From: Ophiosphaerella korrae
Lineage: Eukaryota; Ascomycota; Dothideomycetes; Pleosporales; Phaeosphaeriaceae
Direction: 5' to 3'
NCBI GenBank assembly: GCA_028456385.1
Contig: JALNQF010000011.1
Location: forward strand, 248,001-312,000
Length of the DNA: 64,000 nt
Shown: in pieces, positions 23,713-34,913 of the stretch
Layout: the number at the start of each line of letters is the position of its first letter
Numbering within the stretch: the first letter of the stretch is position 1
Notes under the pieces: generated by a model
What the model saw: only the letters and a program-made list of their open reading frames with translations
Told to the model about the DNA's origin: nothing
Database searches by the model: none
Program-made: the position numbers and the translations under genes

Positions 23713-25535
23713 CTACCGGCGTCGAACAGTCTGCCAACCGCTCACGCCAACGCCTACGACAAGCAGCAACACATTAAAACCGGCCATCATATAGAAAGGC
23801 GACCCCGGTCCTATACTGTCGAACATCGCTCCTCCCGCTTTGGTTAGGAGCAATATACCAAAGCCTCCTAACAAGCTATAAGTCCCTGCTATGGATCCCT
23901 TGATATGACTATGTGAGTGTGTTTCTAGAGGCGAACCATGGCCACTGCGCGTGGACGGCAGTAGAGGGGCATTCTCATCTACTGGTGTAATGGGAGCACT
24001 GGATGGTGGCGTAGCGCCAGCTGAAGGATGCGAAGTAGCGCTTGCCGACTCAGTTAGTTGTGAAGCTTTGATTTCATCATTGTTGATGCCACGACCGAGC
24101 AAGGCTAGAGAGCAGACGATGGCACCAATCTGACTGATGCCAAGGAGCGCCACTATGAAGAATATAGCACCTGTACCATCCTCGCTGTGATAGTCAGGAC
24201 TCTTTAGCGATCCAAACCACGAGTAGCCAGCTACACCGGCAGCGGCGGCTACTAGCAACGGCATATTGTACTTTGGAAATCGACCAGACAAATAGCCGAA
24301 GAGCGGGGCGCATATAAGGGCAATCAGCTGGCTGATTCCGGTCAGCATGGCAGCCAATCTGTAAGCGCCCGGACAGGCATTTTTGATATCCGAAGGATTT
24401 GACGTGTCGACCTTGCAGCGGCCGGTCTGCAGAAAGTAGTGGTTCGTAAAGAGCGGGATGAATAGAGAAATGGCCACAGACGATGCTCGCGCAACGAAGC
24501 CTCCTATGTATCCTAGCCCAATGTTTGGCGAGCTAATGCCTAGGCGAACGCTCTGCCAGAACAAGCGGGGGTATATCAGGACGAGGTCACGGGTGGAGCG
24601 TGTTGCAGATGCCTTGTCCTGGTCCTTCTTAGTGAGACGTTTCCAGCCTTTGCCGTCTTCGCCTGGCAGGTTTCGCAGACCAAAGAAGCAGCCCAGCGCA
24701 ACCAGGATGGCAACTGCTCCCACGACATAGAAAGCGTCGGCAACAGCCGCCGCCGGGGTCTCACCGGCATTCTGGAACCGAGTCGGGAGTGGTAGGAAGA
24801 CGAGTAGTGCGATCAGCGCCCCGCAGCCGGTGAACATGCCCACCAGTCCTGCCAGCTGGGAGGTAGACGCTGCCGTGTCCTTGGCCGGCGGCGCATTGAT
24901 AGGCGGCTCCTGGGAGCTTGAGCGGAAGCGCGCGGGCGTGATGGTAAGCTCGGATGAGATGGAGGGCGTGACGGCATGCGAGGAGCCATTGGGTCGTCGC
25001 GTGGGAGAGCGTGGATCGTGTGTGACCCTGACAAAGGTCATGGCCGGGAGGACGGCCGTCACCATGGTTGCACTACTCGGTTGATGGTTATTAGCGACTG
25101 CCGTGTTTGTTGCGACGCCAACCAGCACCGGGGCACTTACGTGGCGCTGCCTCCCAGGCTGAAGAGAATGCGAGCCAGCAGCAGCTCTGGATACACCCTC
25201 CTGGCCTGGACAAAGATGCACAGCGCGACTCCAACAATGGCATAACCTAGCACCGCAACATTTCGCACTCCAATGCGGTCACTCAGCAGGCCCCATGCCG
25301 GACACGCGACCAGCGCGACCAGCTCGTCGGCAAAGCCTAGCGTGCCTACCGCATCGCCCACTTGGTGCAACTGTCCGATGCGCTGGGTGATGACGAAGGA
25401 GATGGAGCTGTTGAGGAAGACCAGGAAGCTGATGCTGAAGAGCGCGACACCAAACAGGTATGACGCAAACTGTGTCCTCGATGCCGTCAAGTGAAGACCC
25501 AACATGGTGCCTGGGTAGTCTAGCGATGAGCTCAC
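23713..25535 (-). CDS. major facilitator superfamily transporter
   Basis: Two exons, 25535-25141 and 25072-23713, with a 68-nt intron (GTAAGT donor, TAG acceptor) that keeps frame; 584 aa. Exon 1 covers the first four membrane segments and includes the loop GLLSDRIGVRNV between segments 2 and 3, the MFS signature position. A long hydrophilic insertion (about residues 145-190) follows, then further membrane segments and a Ser/Pro-rich cytosolic loop near 470-535 before the last two. The plasma or vacuolar membrane is likely. The substrate cannot be told: the sequence does not fit the classic sugar-porter or 14-segment drug-exporter patterns. It is next to, and on the same strand as, a P450, but the 565-base gap and separate promoters give no firm functional link. 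Confidence 0.82.
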
Positions 25536-26099
25536 GCGAGCTTGATGAAGCTATCTCAGGAACATTGGCATGCGAGCGGGTTGATGGTGATTCAGGTTGA
25601 TGTCGCCGTGATGCGCTGACTGCTGACTGCTGGCTGCTCGTCTGCATCTCCATGGAGTAGATTATGTCATGCTTCCAGGCTTGGCCGGCCCACGTGCACC
25701 ACGAAGGTGCTCTGCGTGTATCACAACACCTCCAGTGATCCAGGAATCCAATTTGGGCATATACCGTGCAGCATGTCTCCTGTCAAGTACACCGCGTCTG
25801 ATGATTTGTAACATGCTTCCATTCCAAAGTTAGGTAAGACAAAAAAGCCAACCGGTAGTGCCAACACCACATCCAAGCCAGTCGCCAGCCAAACAAGCCA
25901 AAATCCAATTCCAAGACATGTCCGTCTCTCGGGCCCCATCTTATTAATGTCTCAAATATCGCAAGCCGAAAAACTTCAATCAATCTCAGCTGTAAGCTAA
26001 GCCCCGTCCTCCATGCACCACCGGATCCCCACGCCGGACATTGGGTGCACGCCCTGCAGGCGCCAGCGATCCAAATCGGATCTACACATGTCACATCCA
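25536..26099. other. intergenic between MFS and P450 genes
   Basis: About 560 bases with no coding evidence; promoter of the MFS gene and 3' tail of the P450 gene. Confidence 0.5.
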
Positions 26100-28144
26100 T
26101 CACACCCTGCCCCAGCCCAATGGCTTATCTCGGCCCTGGTTAGGCCCCCAGTAAGCGCGGCTCTCCTTGTACTCGCCGCGCTCAACACCCTCGTTGAACC
26201 ATTCACGTGCTTTGGCAACCCGTCCGGCATCACGTGGAACGAGGTCGAATTTGAAGGGAATAGGCTTGGCGATGAGGAAGATGGAGTAGTCGAGAGTTGG
26301 GTCTGCCGGCTTTTGGTTCAAGTCACCCCATTCCAAAGGCTTGTACGCTGGTTCGACAGGTTTGGATGACTTGGCCTTTGATTCGGTGGCAGCGCCGCTT
26401 CCGGGATAATTATACTTGGATAAAATATGGTCTTCTTTTGTGGCATGTTGTTTGGTGTTTACGCCGGCGTTGAGCTCCTCGTTGGAAATGGATGCCTTCT
26501 CGTTCATACCAATCTTGTGCTCCGGTGGAACAGCCGCGTCTGGTGTCCAAGTGTCTCCAGCTTTCCGCGAAATGTTGAAGAGCCATGCAATTGACCCAAT
26601 ACCAATCAAAAGGTCCTCGTCAGCAACAGTCTGACCTTGACAAATTCTTCTTCCATAGCCAAACTGTGTTGAGTTGAGGATGGTTGGGAATTGGGTAAGA
26701 GGTTCTTGATATGTTGGGTAGCCTGGCTCAACCCACCGAAGCGGGTTGAATGCTTCGGGGTCTGGGAACATCTCCGGGTCCCGTGCAATAGCCCTGAATC
26801 ACCATGGTCAGTAATCACAGAAGGCTAGAACGAGGGTAATACTCACCACTCGAGAGGATGCATAGTGCTGCCCTTGGGAATATGGTAGCCATTATATTCA
26901 TCATCCTGGATAAGATAATGGGGGATACCAGTAGGGACAGGAGGACGCCATCGGATACATTCTCGAATAATAGCTCGAAGATATGGCAGATTTGGTCGGT
27001 CTTCGGCGACGGGAAGTCGATCTCCGCACACACGGTCGAGTTCTTCGTGCAACTTTGGCAGATATTGGGGATAATATGTCATAGCCAAACAGAATGTTTG
27101 CATAGGCGCTGCAATAGTAAGTGCGCCTGCAATGCCATGCATACCAACAGCATATGCACCTTCAAGATCAGACTTGAAGCCCCATTTGCTTTGGTTATCA
27201 AAGAAGATTTTCATCCAAGACGGTGGAGCAGACTTTGCCTTCATTTCTTCCTGAACTTGAGATTGCATCTCCTGAAACCAGGCTCGCTCTGTTTTCGCGC
27301 GTCTTCTCTCCCATGCCTTGGCTGGAGATAGCCAGTCGGGAAGCGCCATCAAGAAAGGCAATTTATTCCCCAGCGCGCCGGTAGGAGATACACCGATAAG
27401 AAGTTCACGAGCCCGTTGCTTCAATTCGTCACTTGCTTCGCTATGGCCCCAAGCTAGACGACAAGTAACGCGAGAGATGAATGATTCGAGGGCATGGTTA
27501 TATCGTTCCGGCTCGTCCAGTAGTTCGACGAGCAATCGCTTGGCTTCCAGCTCTGGGTAACGATGGAAAAGAGCCTTTTCTGACTCGCGCATAATGGCGT
27601 TTGCAAACTTCCTTTGACGTGTGTGGCCATCTGACGAGCGTTAGATATACATGTGTGTAAGACAATTGTAAAGTCCTTACCGTTTCGGCTGAGAAGGGGC
27701 AAGTATTGTGCGCTTGTGCGGTTGTCATCTATCAAGGCGGGAATATGTGGTCGGTCAGAGTATATAGCCGCTTTCTTGGACAATAGGTCTCTAGCGATTT
27801 GATCTGTAGATATCCAAACATGGTTGTGACCAGCCAAATTGACGTTATAGATAGGGCCGTACTCTTTGCCCCATTCCGCAAATTTGATGAAGGGATTCTT
27901 GTCTGGGACGTCTGGGACAGAACCGATAATTGGATACCCTGTTACAATTAATGTTAGCACATTTGATCCGTGCTGCTTGGAAAGCAGAAGAACTTTTGTC
28001 AATGAATGAGTGGGCCATACCTTTGGGTCCTGGTAGCGGCTTCAATCCTCGCGGTACTCTATGACTACGGCATGTGTCCCAGTACTTATAAAGTGCATAT
28101 GCACCCAGGAAAATGGCTGCTAAAAGTAGGGTAGGAAAGGCCAT
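26100..28144 (-). CDS. cytochrome P450 with extended C-terminus
   Basis: Exons 28144-28021, 27938-27681, 27630-26847 and 26793-26100; introns of 82, 50 and 53 nt, all in frame; 619 aa. An N-terminal membrane anchor (about 2-21) is followed by a Pro-rich hinge (LPGPKG), placing the enzyme on the ER face. The K-helix E351-C-I-R354 and heme loop FGYGRRIC440QG are intact, so it should bind heme. Two oddities: the I-helix reads AGALT at 295-299, where a typical P450 has an acidic residue before the Thr, and 179 residues follow the heme Cys where about 60-70 are usual, because a Lys/Glu-rich insertion separates the L-helix from the final strands (DYSIFLIAKP). It probably oxidises a small hydrophobic molecule; the substrate is unknown. 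Confidence 0.87.
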
Positions 28145-30113
28145 GATGGCAAAATGTATCCACGATCAGTTAAATCCTGGAGTACGTACTACAGCTACCC
28201 AGGCTAAGGAGTGCAAGTCGTGTCCAACCCTTCTATGTGGGCCTCTGGGCACACCCCATACTACATATAGGAAATGCGGGAGATCAGTGCTCCAACGCGC
28301 TCGTGCTGACGCCTAGAGGCTTGAGCTGGCAAAGAGTTTCAATTACCGATATTCCGTGTGGCCACAGATCTGACGATGCGTGTCAGATGCGGCAAGCAGG
28401 TTCAGCCTCTGACATCCCATAAATCATGTAAACCTTGAAATCAACGCTAAACCGAGACCGTGACCGCAGCCCCCACTTTCCATAATCGTAGGATATGAGA
28501 GGTCAATCAAGGAAAAGCAGAAACCAGTGTCATAGTGGTAATAGTTGCATTCGCCGAGCTTAGATGCGTACTGCAATCCAGACGCTCCAAGCTTGAATTG
28601 TTCAGAACCATCAGATTAAAACCCATTGCCCTTTCCTTTTGATAGTTGAATATACCAAGTACAAGAACGATAGCAAGCTGTTGGTTCAAGCTTGTCTAAT
28701 CCAGCATCGTATTGGTAAAGTCAGTTTCTGCTTTAAAGCGGTGGGATGTAAAACATGTAATGCGGCACCGCTGTCGGTACGCTCATATCACTTCAGCGTA
28801 GGGGAAGCCATCCGGTGAATCCGACACTAAGTGTGTTGAGAAGTAGGCTGTGTTTGATGGTCGTGTAGTTGGAGTGAAAATCGATATCGACTTGTGGACT
28901 CTTCGCGCCTAATCTATTTTGGGCACCGCCCTACAGCTGATCGCTTCAAAAGGCTAAAAGGAGAAGGCTTGAAACGCGGATCGTGCCGATTTGCGCGCCA
29001 ACTGATACGAGTGCGGAGAGCCGACAACAAAAGTCCGCCAAACATCTCTCTCGATACTTCTCAGGTCAACTTGTATCATTCAGGGAATGTGCATCAATGG
29101 CTCAAATAATTGTCACACATGGCCAATGTGTCGGCGGTAATAACCTCCTCGATGCCGACTTGCGTATCGGCAAAGTACGAGCTGAGCTATCCGTTGAGCT
29201 GAAGATTGAACACTTATTACCTGGGTAGACCAGGCTGGTCTCGTGTATCCACTTCCACAATGACCGCGAGGGATTGTTGTTTGCGACTCATAAAATGCCG
29301 CGCGAAGTAGTCTAGGACGAGTAACTACGGTAAACTAACCCTGTCATCTATGATACCGGCAGTTCTGTTGCTAAACCGACTATTTGGCATGTCCAGGTAC
29401 CTAGCCCACTCTCAAAGAATCATGCAGATCACATGTCATTTGAACTCCACCAGACATCATCCTCCAGCTCCGGGGTTTATGTATAGGTAGGCCTGCCAGT
29501 TACATGTAGCGCCTCGATACAGAGCGACTGTTCAGGGGTTTCTTCTTAGCTTTGGTGAGCTCTGGAGGAATTACACTCATTTCACAGTTGCAGGACAACT
29601 CTTACATTGTTCCTTCTCGGCACCACACGTCTACCAAGCTACAATATAACCTTTGAGCGAACCTCGCAAATCACATAGTACTCACGTTCCAGCCCAATTC
29701 TTGCTTAGAGCACGCCGAAATGCTTGTATATTTCTTTACCGATGTTCAAAACCTGAAATTATCAACAGCCCGATTGTCTTCGTGCCTGCGTCAAAAATGT
29801 AGGATTTCGTCGCCGTGTTCACCAGGTACATCAAGGAAAAGACCCCGAGGTCCGATAACAACTAGAGTATACATATCTACATCCAATTTTTTATGATTAT
29901 CCCGGCCACCCCAATTCGTATCCCACTTGCTACCAACTCGGAACTGGAGCGGCATTCGGAATGCATATCGGAATGATCTGGCAGGAAGCGTCAGCAACAC
30001 CTTCCCCGCTCACAACCACTTGGTACCCACATCGACTCCCTTTGTTTCCAGATATTTTCGTCTGGCGAGTAAACAGGTAACGTCAAACTATAAGAACTCT
30101 CGTAATAATAAAC
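28145..30113. other. intergenic, nothing recognised
   Basis: Nearly 2 kb between two divergent starts. Open frames are short and without motifs. It should hold the promoters of the P450 and aminotransferase genes. Confidence 0.45.
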
Positions 30114-31524
30114 ATGTCATTATCAACGACCATGCCACAGTCACCAAAACCCTCAGAGGATAAGCGGAACGAGAGTGCTGTACCCATAGATGCAGCTGCG
30201 TTGCGCTTTGAAAATCGAAATGCCGGTAGCATGAAGCTGCATGGAATTGCAGCCAAAAGCTTGCCTGGCGGTAATACTCGGAGCGTATTGCACACCACAC
30301 CTTTTCCAATATTCCTAAAGAATGGAAGAGGGCACCATGTCACATCGGAAGATAACCATACCTACGTTGATCTTGCGGGCGAGTTTACCGCGGCATTATA
30401 CGGTCATTCACACCCTATAATTCAAGATTCACTCATATCAACAATCCAGAATATCGGACTAAATCTTGGTGGCAATACGATACTGGAGAGCCAACACGCT
30501 GCTTTGATATGTTCGCGATTCAAGCTTGACTTGGTTCGTTTCACAAATTCGGGCACCGAAGCAACCCTTCACGCCATACAGGGTGCAAAGCGCTTTACAG
30601 GGAAACGGAAAGTTGTCGTTTTCACGGGTGGTTATCATGGTGGGTGCTATTCTTTTCCAGAGGATCACCCAGCAGAAAACTGCGTGGATTTGGATGATTG
30701 GGTTATTGCAGAATATAATGACATTGAAAACACAAAAAAACAGATCGAGAACTCAATAGATGTAGCCGCAGTGTTGATCGAGGGTATGCAGGGACGCGGC
30801 CCATGCACTGTTGGTACACATGAGTTCTTGCAGCAAGTTCAAGAGTCGGCAAGGAAAGTGGGTGCTGTGTTCATACTTGATGAAGTCCAGACTAGTCGAC
30901 TTGCCCCTGGAGGACTGCAGGAGTTGGAGGACCTGAAACCCGAGTAAGTAACGTGCGTGCGCGCGGCCTGCGAGTAAATCACACACTAAGACTGTACCAT
31001 ATAGCATCACTGTGCTTGGAAAATTCCTCGGTGGCGGTATTGCATTTGGCGCATTTGGCGGGCGAAACGAGATCATGCGCTTATATGACCCACGAGAGTC
31101 AAAGGCTCTTGGCCATTCGGGTACCTTCAATAATAACACCTTAGGGATGGCAGCTGGTTATGCTGGACTATCAAAAGTTTACACACCAGAAGCTTGCGTT
31201 GAGTTCAATGCGATGGGCGATAAGCTTCGCCACAATCTTCAAAAGCTAAGCGAAGGTACGAAGATGACAGTAACAGGAAGGGGCACAATCATGGGAATAC
31301 ATTTCTTACAGGATGGGAAAAAAGATTTGAGAAGCTTTAGGGACAGGAAGGAAGATGTTGAATTGCGGAGACTGTTTTGGTTCGAAATTATGGAGAACGG
31401 ATTTTGGATCACCGAGAGAGGAAGTTTGGCGTTGATTTTGGGCACGCCATGGGAAGATCTGGAGAACTTCGAGAGGCATGTGAGGGAGTTCCTTGATAGG
31501 CACAGGGACTTGATAAGCCTTTGA
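30114..31524 (+). CDS. class III aminotransferase, glutamate-1-semialdehyde aminomutase-like
   Basis: Exons 30114-30943 and 31005-31524 (61-nt intron, GTAAGT/ATATAG, phase 2); 449 aa, normal for the family. PLP-binding signatures are visible in order: FTNSGTEATLHAI (phosphate loop) near 140, GYHGG near 171, LIEGMQG near 222, ILDEV with Asp256 for the pyridine nitrogen, and VLGKFLGGG with Lys283 as the Schiff-base lysine. It therefore should be a catalytically complete fold-type I enzyme. Fungi do not make heme through glutamate-1-semialdehyde, so the true reaction is probably a different transamination, perhaps on an amino acid or a secondary metabolite. The neighbours (P450, MFS) are compatible with a specialised pathway but do not prove one. 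Confidence 0.87.
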
Positions 31525-31900
31525 ATTTTTGGTAATTGTTACATTTCTCATTGCCGCACCATAACTTAGTGGAACAGTTCGCAAGCGATCTTGAAGCAAG
31601 AAATATATTTGAAAAGCAACTGTATCTGCGTGTCTATGCACACATTGATTCCGATTTCCTAACTGACTATCTATGCAACTTGGGGTATTAATTGCAGGCC
31701 AAAACAAAAGTATCAACCCCACTAAGTAGTACCGAAAAATAAAAAACCTCTACCCAAACGCCGTTTGTTTGCTCAACAAAGGAGAAATTGACTGTAGACA
31801 GCATATGAGAAAAATGATGACGCTAATAACCATAGGAAACGAGAGACGATCAATCTGCCCACTGGGAACCAATCAGATTACTTCCATCACCACTTCATGT
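31525..31900. other. short intergenic gap between convergent 3' ends
   Basis: Nothing recognised; presumably the 3' tails of the aminotransferase gene and the minus-strand gene ending at 31901. Confidence 0.5.
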
Positions 31901-32587
31901 TCAAACACGCCGCCACCCAGTCAGTGGCTTCCACTCCTCCGTCTTCGTCCTCTTGATCTTTCGGTATCGGCTCCATTTCTCATCTTCGCTCTCTCGACCT
32001 TCATCCTTCTTTACGTCACAGTCTCCCCAAAAGCCGCCGTCACCCCAAAAACTACCCCTCCTCTTTGTCTCCCTCGATCGAGAGCGGGATCGAGATCGTT
32101 CACGGAATTCCCACCCTTCGTCAACCCATTTCTCCTTTCGGCGAAACGCATCACCAGGCCATGAATGAGTCTCGTGATGGTGGTGGTGGGGACGAGTGAA
32201 GGTAGTAGCGACCCTAAGGCGGAAGTTGTGCTCTTCCGGGTCACTCTTCAGACAATCGTCATCACTATGGTCGTGGCGGTAGTGATGGTGACGAGAAGTG
32301 TGACGGTATAGACTGTTGCGCTCGTACGTCTTGTCTTCTTCGCACTCCTCGCTCTTATTCCGATCACTCCAGATGTTGTATCGCTCCAGTTGGCTTGGTC
32401 GGTCTCTGATGGCTAGGGCGCGAGAAGATTTCACTGGCCGATGGTTGGAAGAGTATGGGTAGTCGTCATAGCAGTCATCCTCTTCATCGGAGAGAGTGAT
32501 GAGACGAGAACGCTTGGTGTCACGCCCAAAGAGTGGCGACGGAGAACGCTCGTGGGTGCGAGTGCGTGAGAGATGAAGGTAAGACAT
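31901..32587 (-). CDS. highly charged His/Arg/Ser/Asp-rich protein, function unknown
   Basis: Intronless, 228 aa. The composition is strongly biased: an N-terminal basic/Ser-Pro stretch, LITLSDEEDDCYDD acidic patch near 29-42, His-rich runs near 98-108 and 134-140, an alternating Arg-Ser tract (RSRSRSRSR) near 164-172, and a Trp/Lys-rich C-terminus (KIKRTKTEEWKPL.GWRR). Arg-Ser tracts occur in nuclear RNA-processing proteins, but no RRM or other domain is present, so I do not assign a function. Codon structure and the conserved-looking C-terminal block suggest a real gene rather than a chance frame; the opposite strand also has shorter frames here. Confidence 0.55.
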   Translation of the reverse strand: MSYLHLSRTRTHERSPSPLFGRDTKRSRLITLSDEEDDCYDDYPYSSNHRPVKSSRALAIRDRPSQLERYNIWSDRNKSEECEEDKTYERNSLYRHTSRHHHYRHDHSDDDCLKSDPEEHNFRLRVATTFTRPHHHHHETHSWPGDAFRRKEKWVDEGWEFRERSRSRSRSRETKRRGSFWGDGGFWGDCDVKKDEGRESEDEKWSRYRKIKRTKTEEWKPLTGWRRV

Positions 32588-33789
32588 TGCTGAGGAGTCT
32601 ATATTTTCGTTGTAAAGTTCAGTATAAGTGTTGCTATCAAAGAAATGCCAGGTGTGGAGTGAGTGTAGAAGGTTGTTGGTGCTCTAGTTCCAGTACTGCC
32701 CTGTATTTATACTGGTAGTCAGATACGAAGGGCAAAGGTTTCGCTGAGTCCTTCTATTTCAATTATATATTCACCTACTGCGTGTTTCATATGCCTGCTC
32801 ACCGTAGAAAACAAATGATCACCCTTGATCCGCGTGAACACCGCCTCAGCGTGGCTGGTTGTGGCTGAATACAGATTCTCGGCTTCTGATTGGTTATCGG
32901 CCCCCCCCGTCGTGTGAACCACCCTACCGCATGAACGCCCTAACAACTCCACTGAGGCTTGAACACACCCTCTTTGACAGCCAGATGACGTATCCTGCTC
33001 GTGGTGAATGACTGGAGGGGTCATGCAAGCTGGATTTTGCACGTTGCCACAACAAGGCGAAATGATGTTCAGGGCGCTGTCAGACGGGTACCTTACAGTC
33101 ACCTGGCTACTGGAAGCTGTTGGGACTAGTTGTCTAGGTATAGAATCACGAAATTGCGCGTCAACATGTTCATGCACGTTGAGCCCAGCTTATCCCGCAG
33201 GCACTGATAGTGCGATACCTATACATCAGCTAATCGGATTAAATCTTGAAAGCAGCTCCTACGCTCTCACCGTTCTTCAATGATATATGTATTTGGTTTA
33301 ACGTCCCTAAGTGAGGCCTCCCATGGGGCACTGTTGGACGGGCTAAGCCATAGAATATTGCAAGTGCTTGTCTCACCTTACCATACCAGCCTATGCGCAG
33401 TAAATTGGGTGGCTCATTGGCCTATCCCTCCTTGAAAACTCCCGCCACTTGAAGTTCCAGGTCGTGGTTTCTGGGGTGGTGTCCCGGGTGTCGAGCGGTG
33501 GTGGCCGCTCGTTCTTTAGTGATGAGGCGCAGCAAGGCGCCTAAAATTACATCGATAATACGATCACAAGCACATCACGCATTGTTTGATGATAAGTATT
33601 CCCACAAATACAGCTTATATTGAGGGCTAGAGCAGTTATATAAAACATGGCTCGCTGAGCATATACAAGAATTGAAGAAGAAAACATCGTCTACTGCTTG
33701 GGTGATGAAGAAGTATCATCCCCTAGATGCACACATTTATCAAGATGACCGTGTCATAATTTTTGAGAGCAAGGAGATGACAGAACAGC
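32588..33789. other. intergenic, nothing firmly coding
   Basis: About 1.2 kb. A 152-codon minus-strand frame (32719-33177) has no motif or biased codon use that I can see, so it is not called. Confidence 0.4.
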
Positions 33790-34913
33790 TTAGTTCCTCA
33801 TGTCGCGAGCATGACGGCGCTCATAAGAGCTGCAACCCTCTTCGGGCCCCTGATCGGCGGGCTGAGCGCTACCGTTATTTTGAGAACCAGCTTGAGGAGC
33901 CGGGCTGGACTGAGGCTTGTTGCCACCCTGAGGGGCGCTGCCTAAGACCGGAGCAGGGCTAGACTGAGGCTTGTTACCGCTCTGGGGAGCGTTACCAGAA
34001 GCAGGGGCAGGGCTAGACTGAGGCTTGTTGCCACCCTGAGGGGCACTGCTAGAAACAGGAGCGGAGCTAGCCTGGGGAGTAGTGCCAGAGGCAGGTGAAG
34101 TACCAGAGGCAGGGGCGGAGGATCCTCCAGTGGCAACAGCGGGGCCAGGACCTTGGGCGGGATATTGGACATTGTTACCACCCCAGACACTGAAGTTGAC
34201 CGGAGCATCATCCTTCTTGTACACACCGGGAATCTGGACCAAGTCGGTAGGAAGAGAGCCAGTTCCGCCCGAGACGCTGATTTGAGCACAGCCATAGTAG
34301 AACTCGGCTTGACCACCGTGAGCACCGTGAAGACCTAATTTACGGTTAGAAATTACATTCTCGAGATGAATGATATGAACATGAACTTACCGATGTGCTC
34401 AGCACGGACGAGATACTCGCCATCTGGAACGTAACTGGGGATCTTGAACGAGACACGATCTTTGTCCCAGGTGCACCAGGCCTCCTCCTTGATATTGGCG
34501 CCTTGTTTGCAAATTGTCTCCTGATGGATCTTGAACCAGCCCTTGGAGCCATCATAGGCACCAGCAGTAGTGGGTGCCTTAGACATGTAAACCTGAGCAG
34601 GGCCGGGATGTCTCATGGTAGCACCGACGCCCAAGGTCATGGCCAAAGAATCGCCGGCCTTGACCTTAGCAGTGGCTTTAGATCCCGTGTTGGTTGCGCC
34701 GAGGTTGCAACGGAAGTCGGTACTGTCGGGGGTCAAGTTATCAAAGGTGTTGATCCACTTGGTTGGCATGTACTTGGTGCTACGAGTGTTCTGGCGAACA
34801 TAGTCGGCAGAGGCTTGTCCACCTGGAAGAACAAGCTTGTCGAAGAAGTAATGAGCTGATGCCAGAGGCATCATGCTTGCGAGAAGGGCAACAGTGGCGG
34901 CTTGGTAAAGCAT
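33790..34913 (-). CDS. AA9 lytic polysaccharide monooxygenase (formerly GH61)
   Basis: Exons 34913-34391 and 34334-33790 (56-nt intron, GTAAGT/TTAG, phase 1); 355 aa. The start at 34913 opens a 20-residue signal peptide ending ASA, leaving His21 as the mature N-terminus, which is the copper-brace residue of AA9. The second copper His is in MRHPGP (H102). A later His and the motif EFYYGCAQISV supply the usual outer-sphere residues and axial Tyr. The enzyme oxidatively cleaves cellulose or related glucans outside the cell. After the catalytic domain (about 21-245) comes a disordered Ser/Pro/Gly/Gln tail with three 18-residue repeats, instead of a cellulose-binding CBM1. The tail ends in a Cys- and Arg-containing segment. 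The gene looks intact. Confidence 0.92.
33890..34055 (-). repeat. 54-bp coding tandem repeat in LPMO tail
   Basis: Three 54-bp units encode about 18 residues each of the form APQ(G/S)GNKPQSSPAP followed by four variable residues. Period and reading frame are kept exactly, so copy number could change without breaking the frame. Confidence 0.75.

Noticed and set aside
23713..31524. Idea of a secondary-metabolite cluster (MFS, P450, aminotransferase)
   Set aside because: No backbone synthase is present, gaps reach 2 kb, and the regulator at 16.8-19.7 kb is separated by a housekeeping CoA gene. Only weak suggestive context remains.
32719..33177. 152-codon minus-strand frame
   Set aside because: No domain, signal peptide or repeat; composition looks random and no neighbouring exon extends it.
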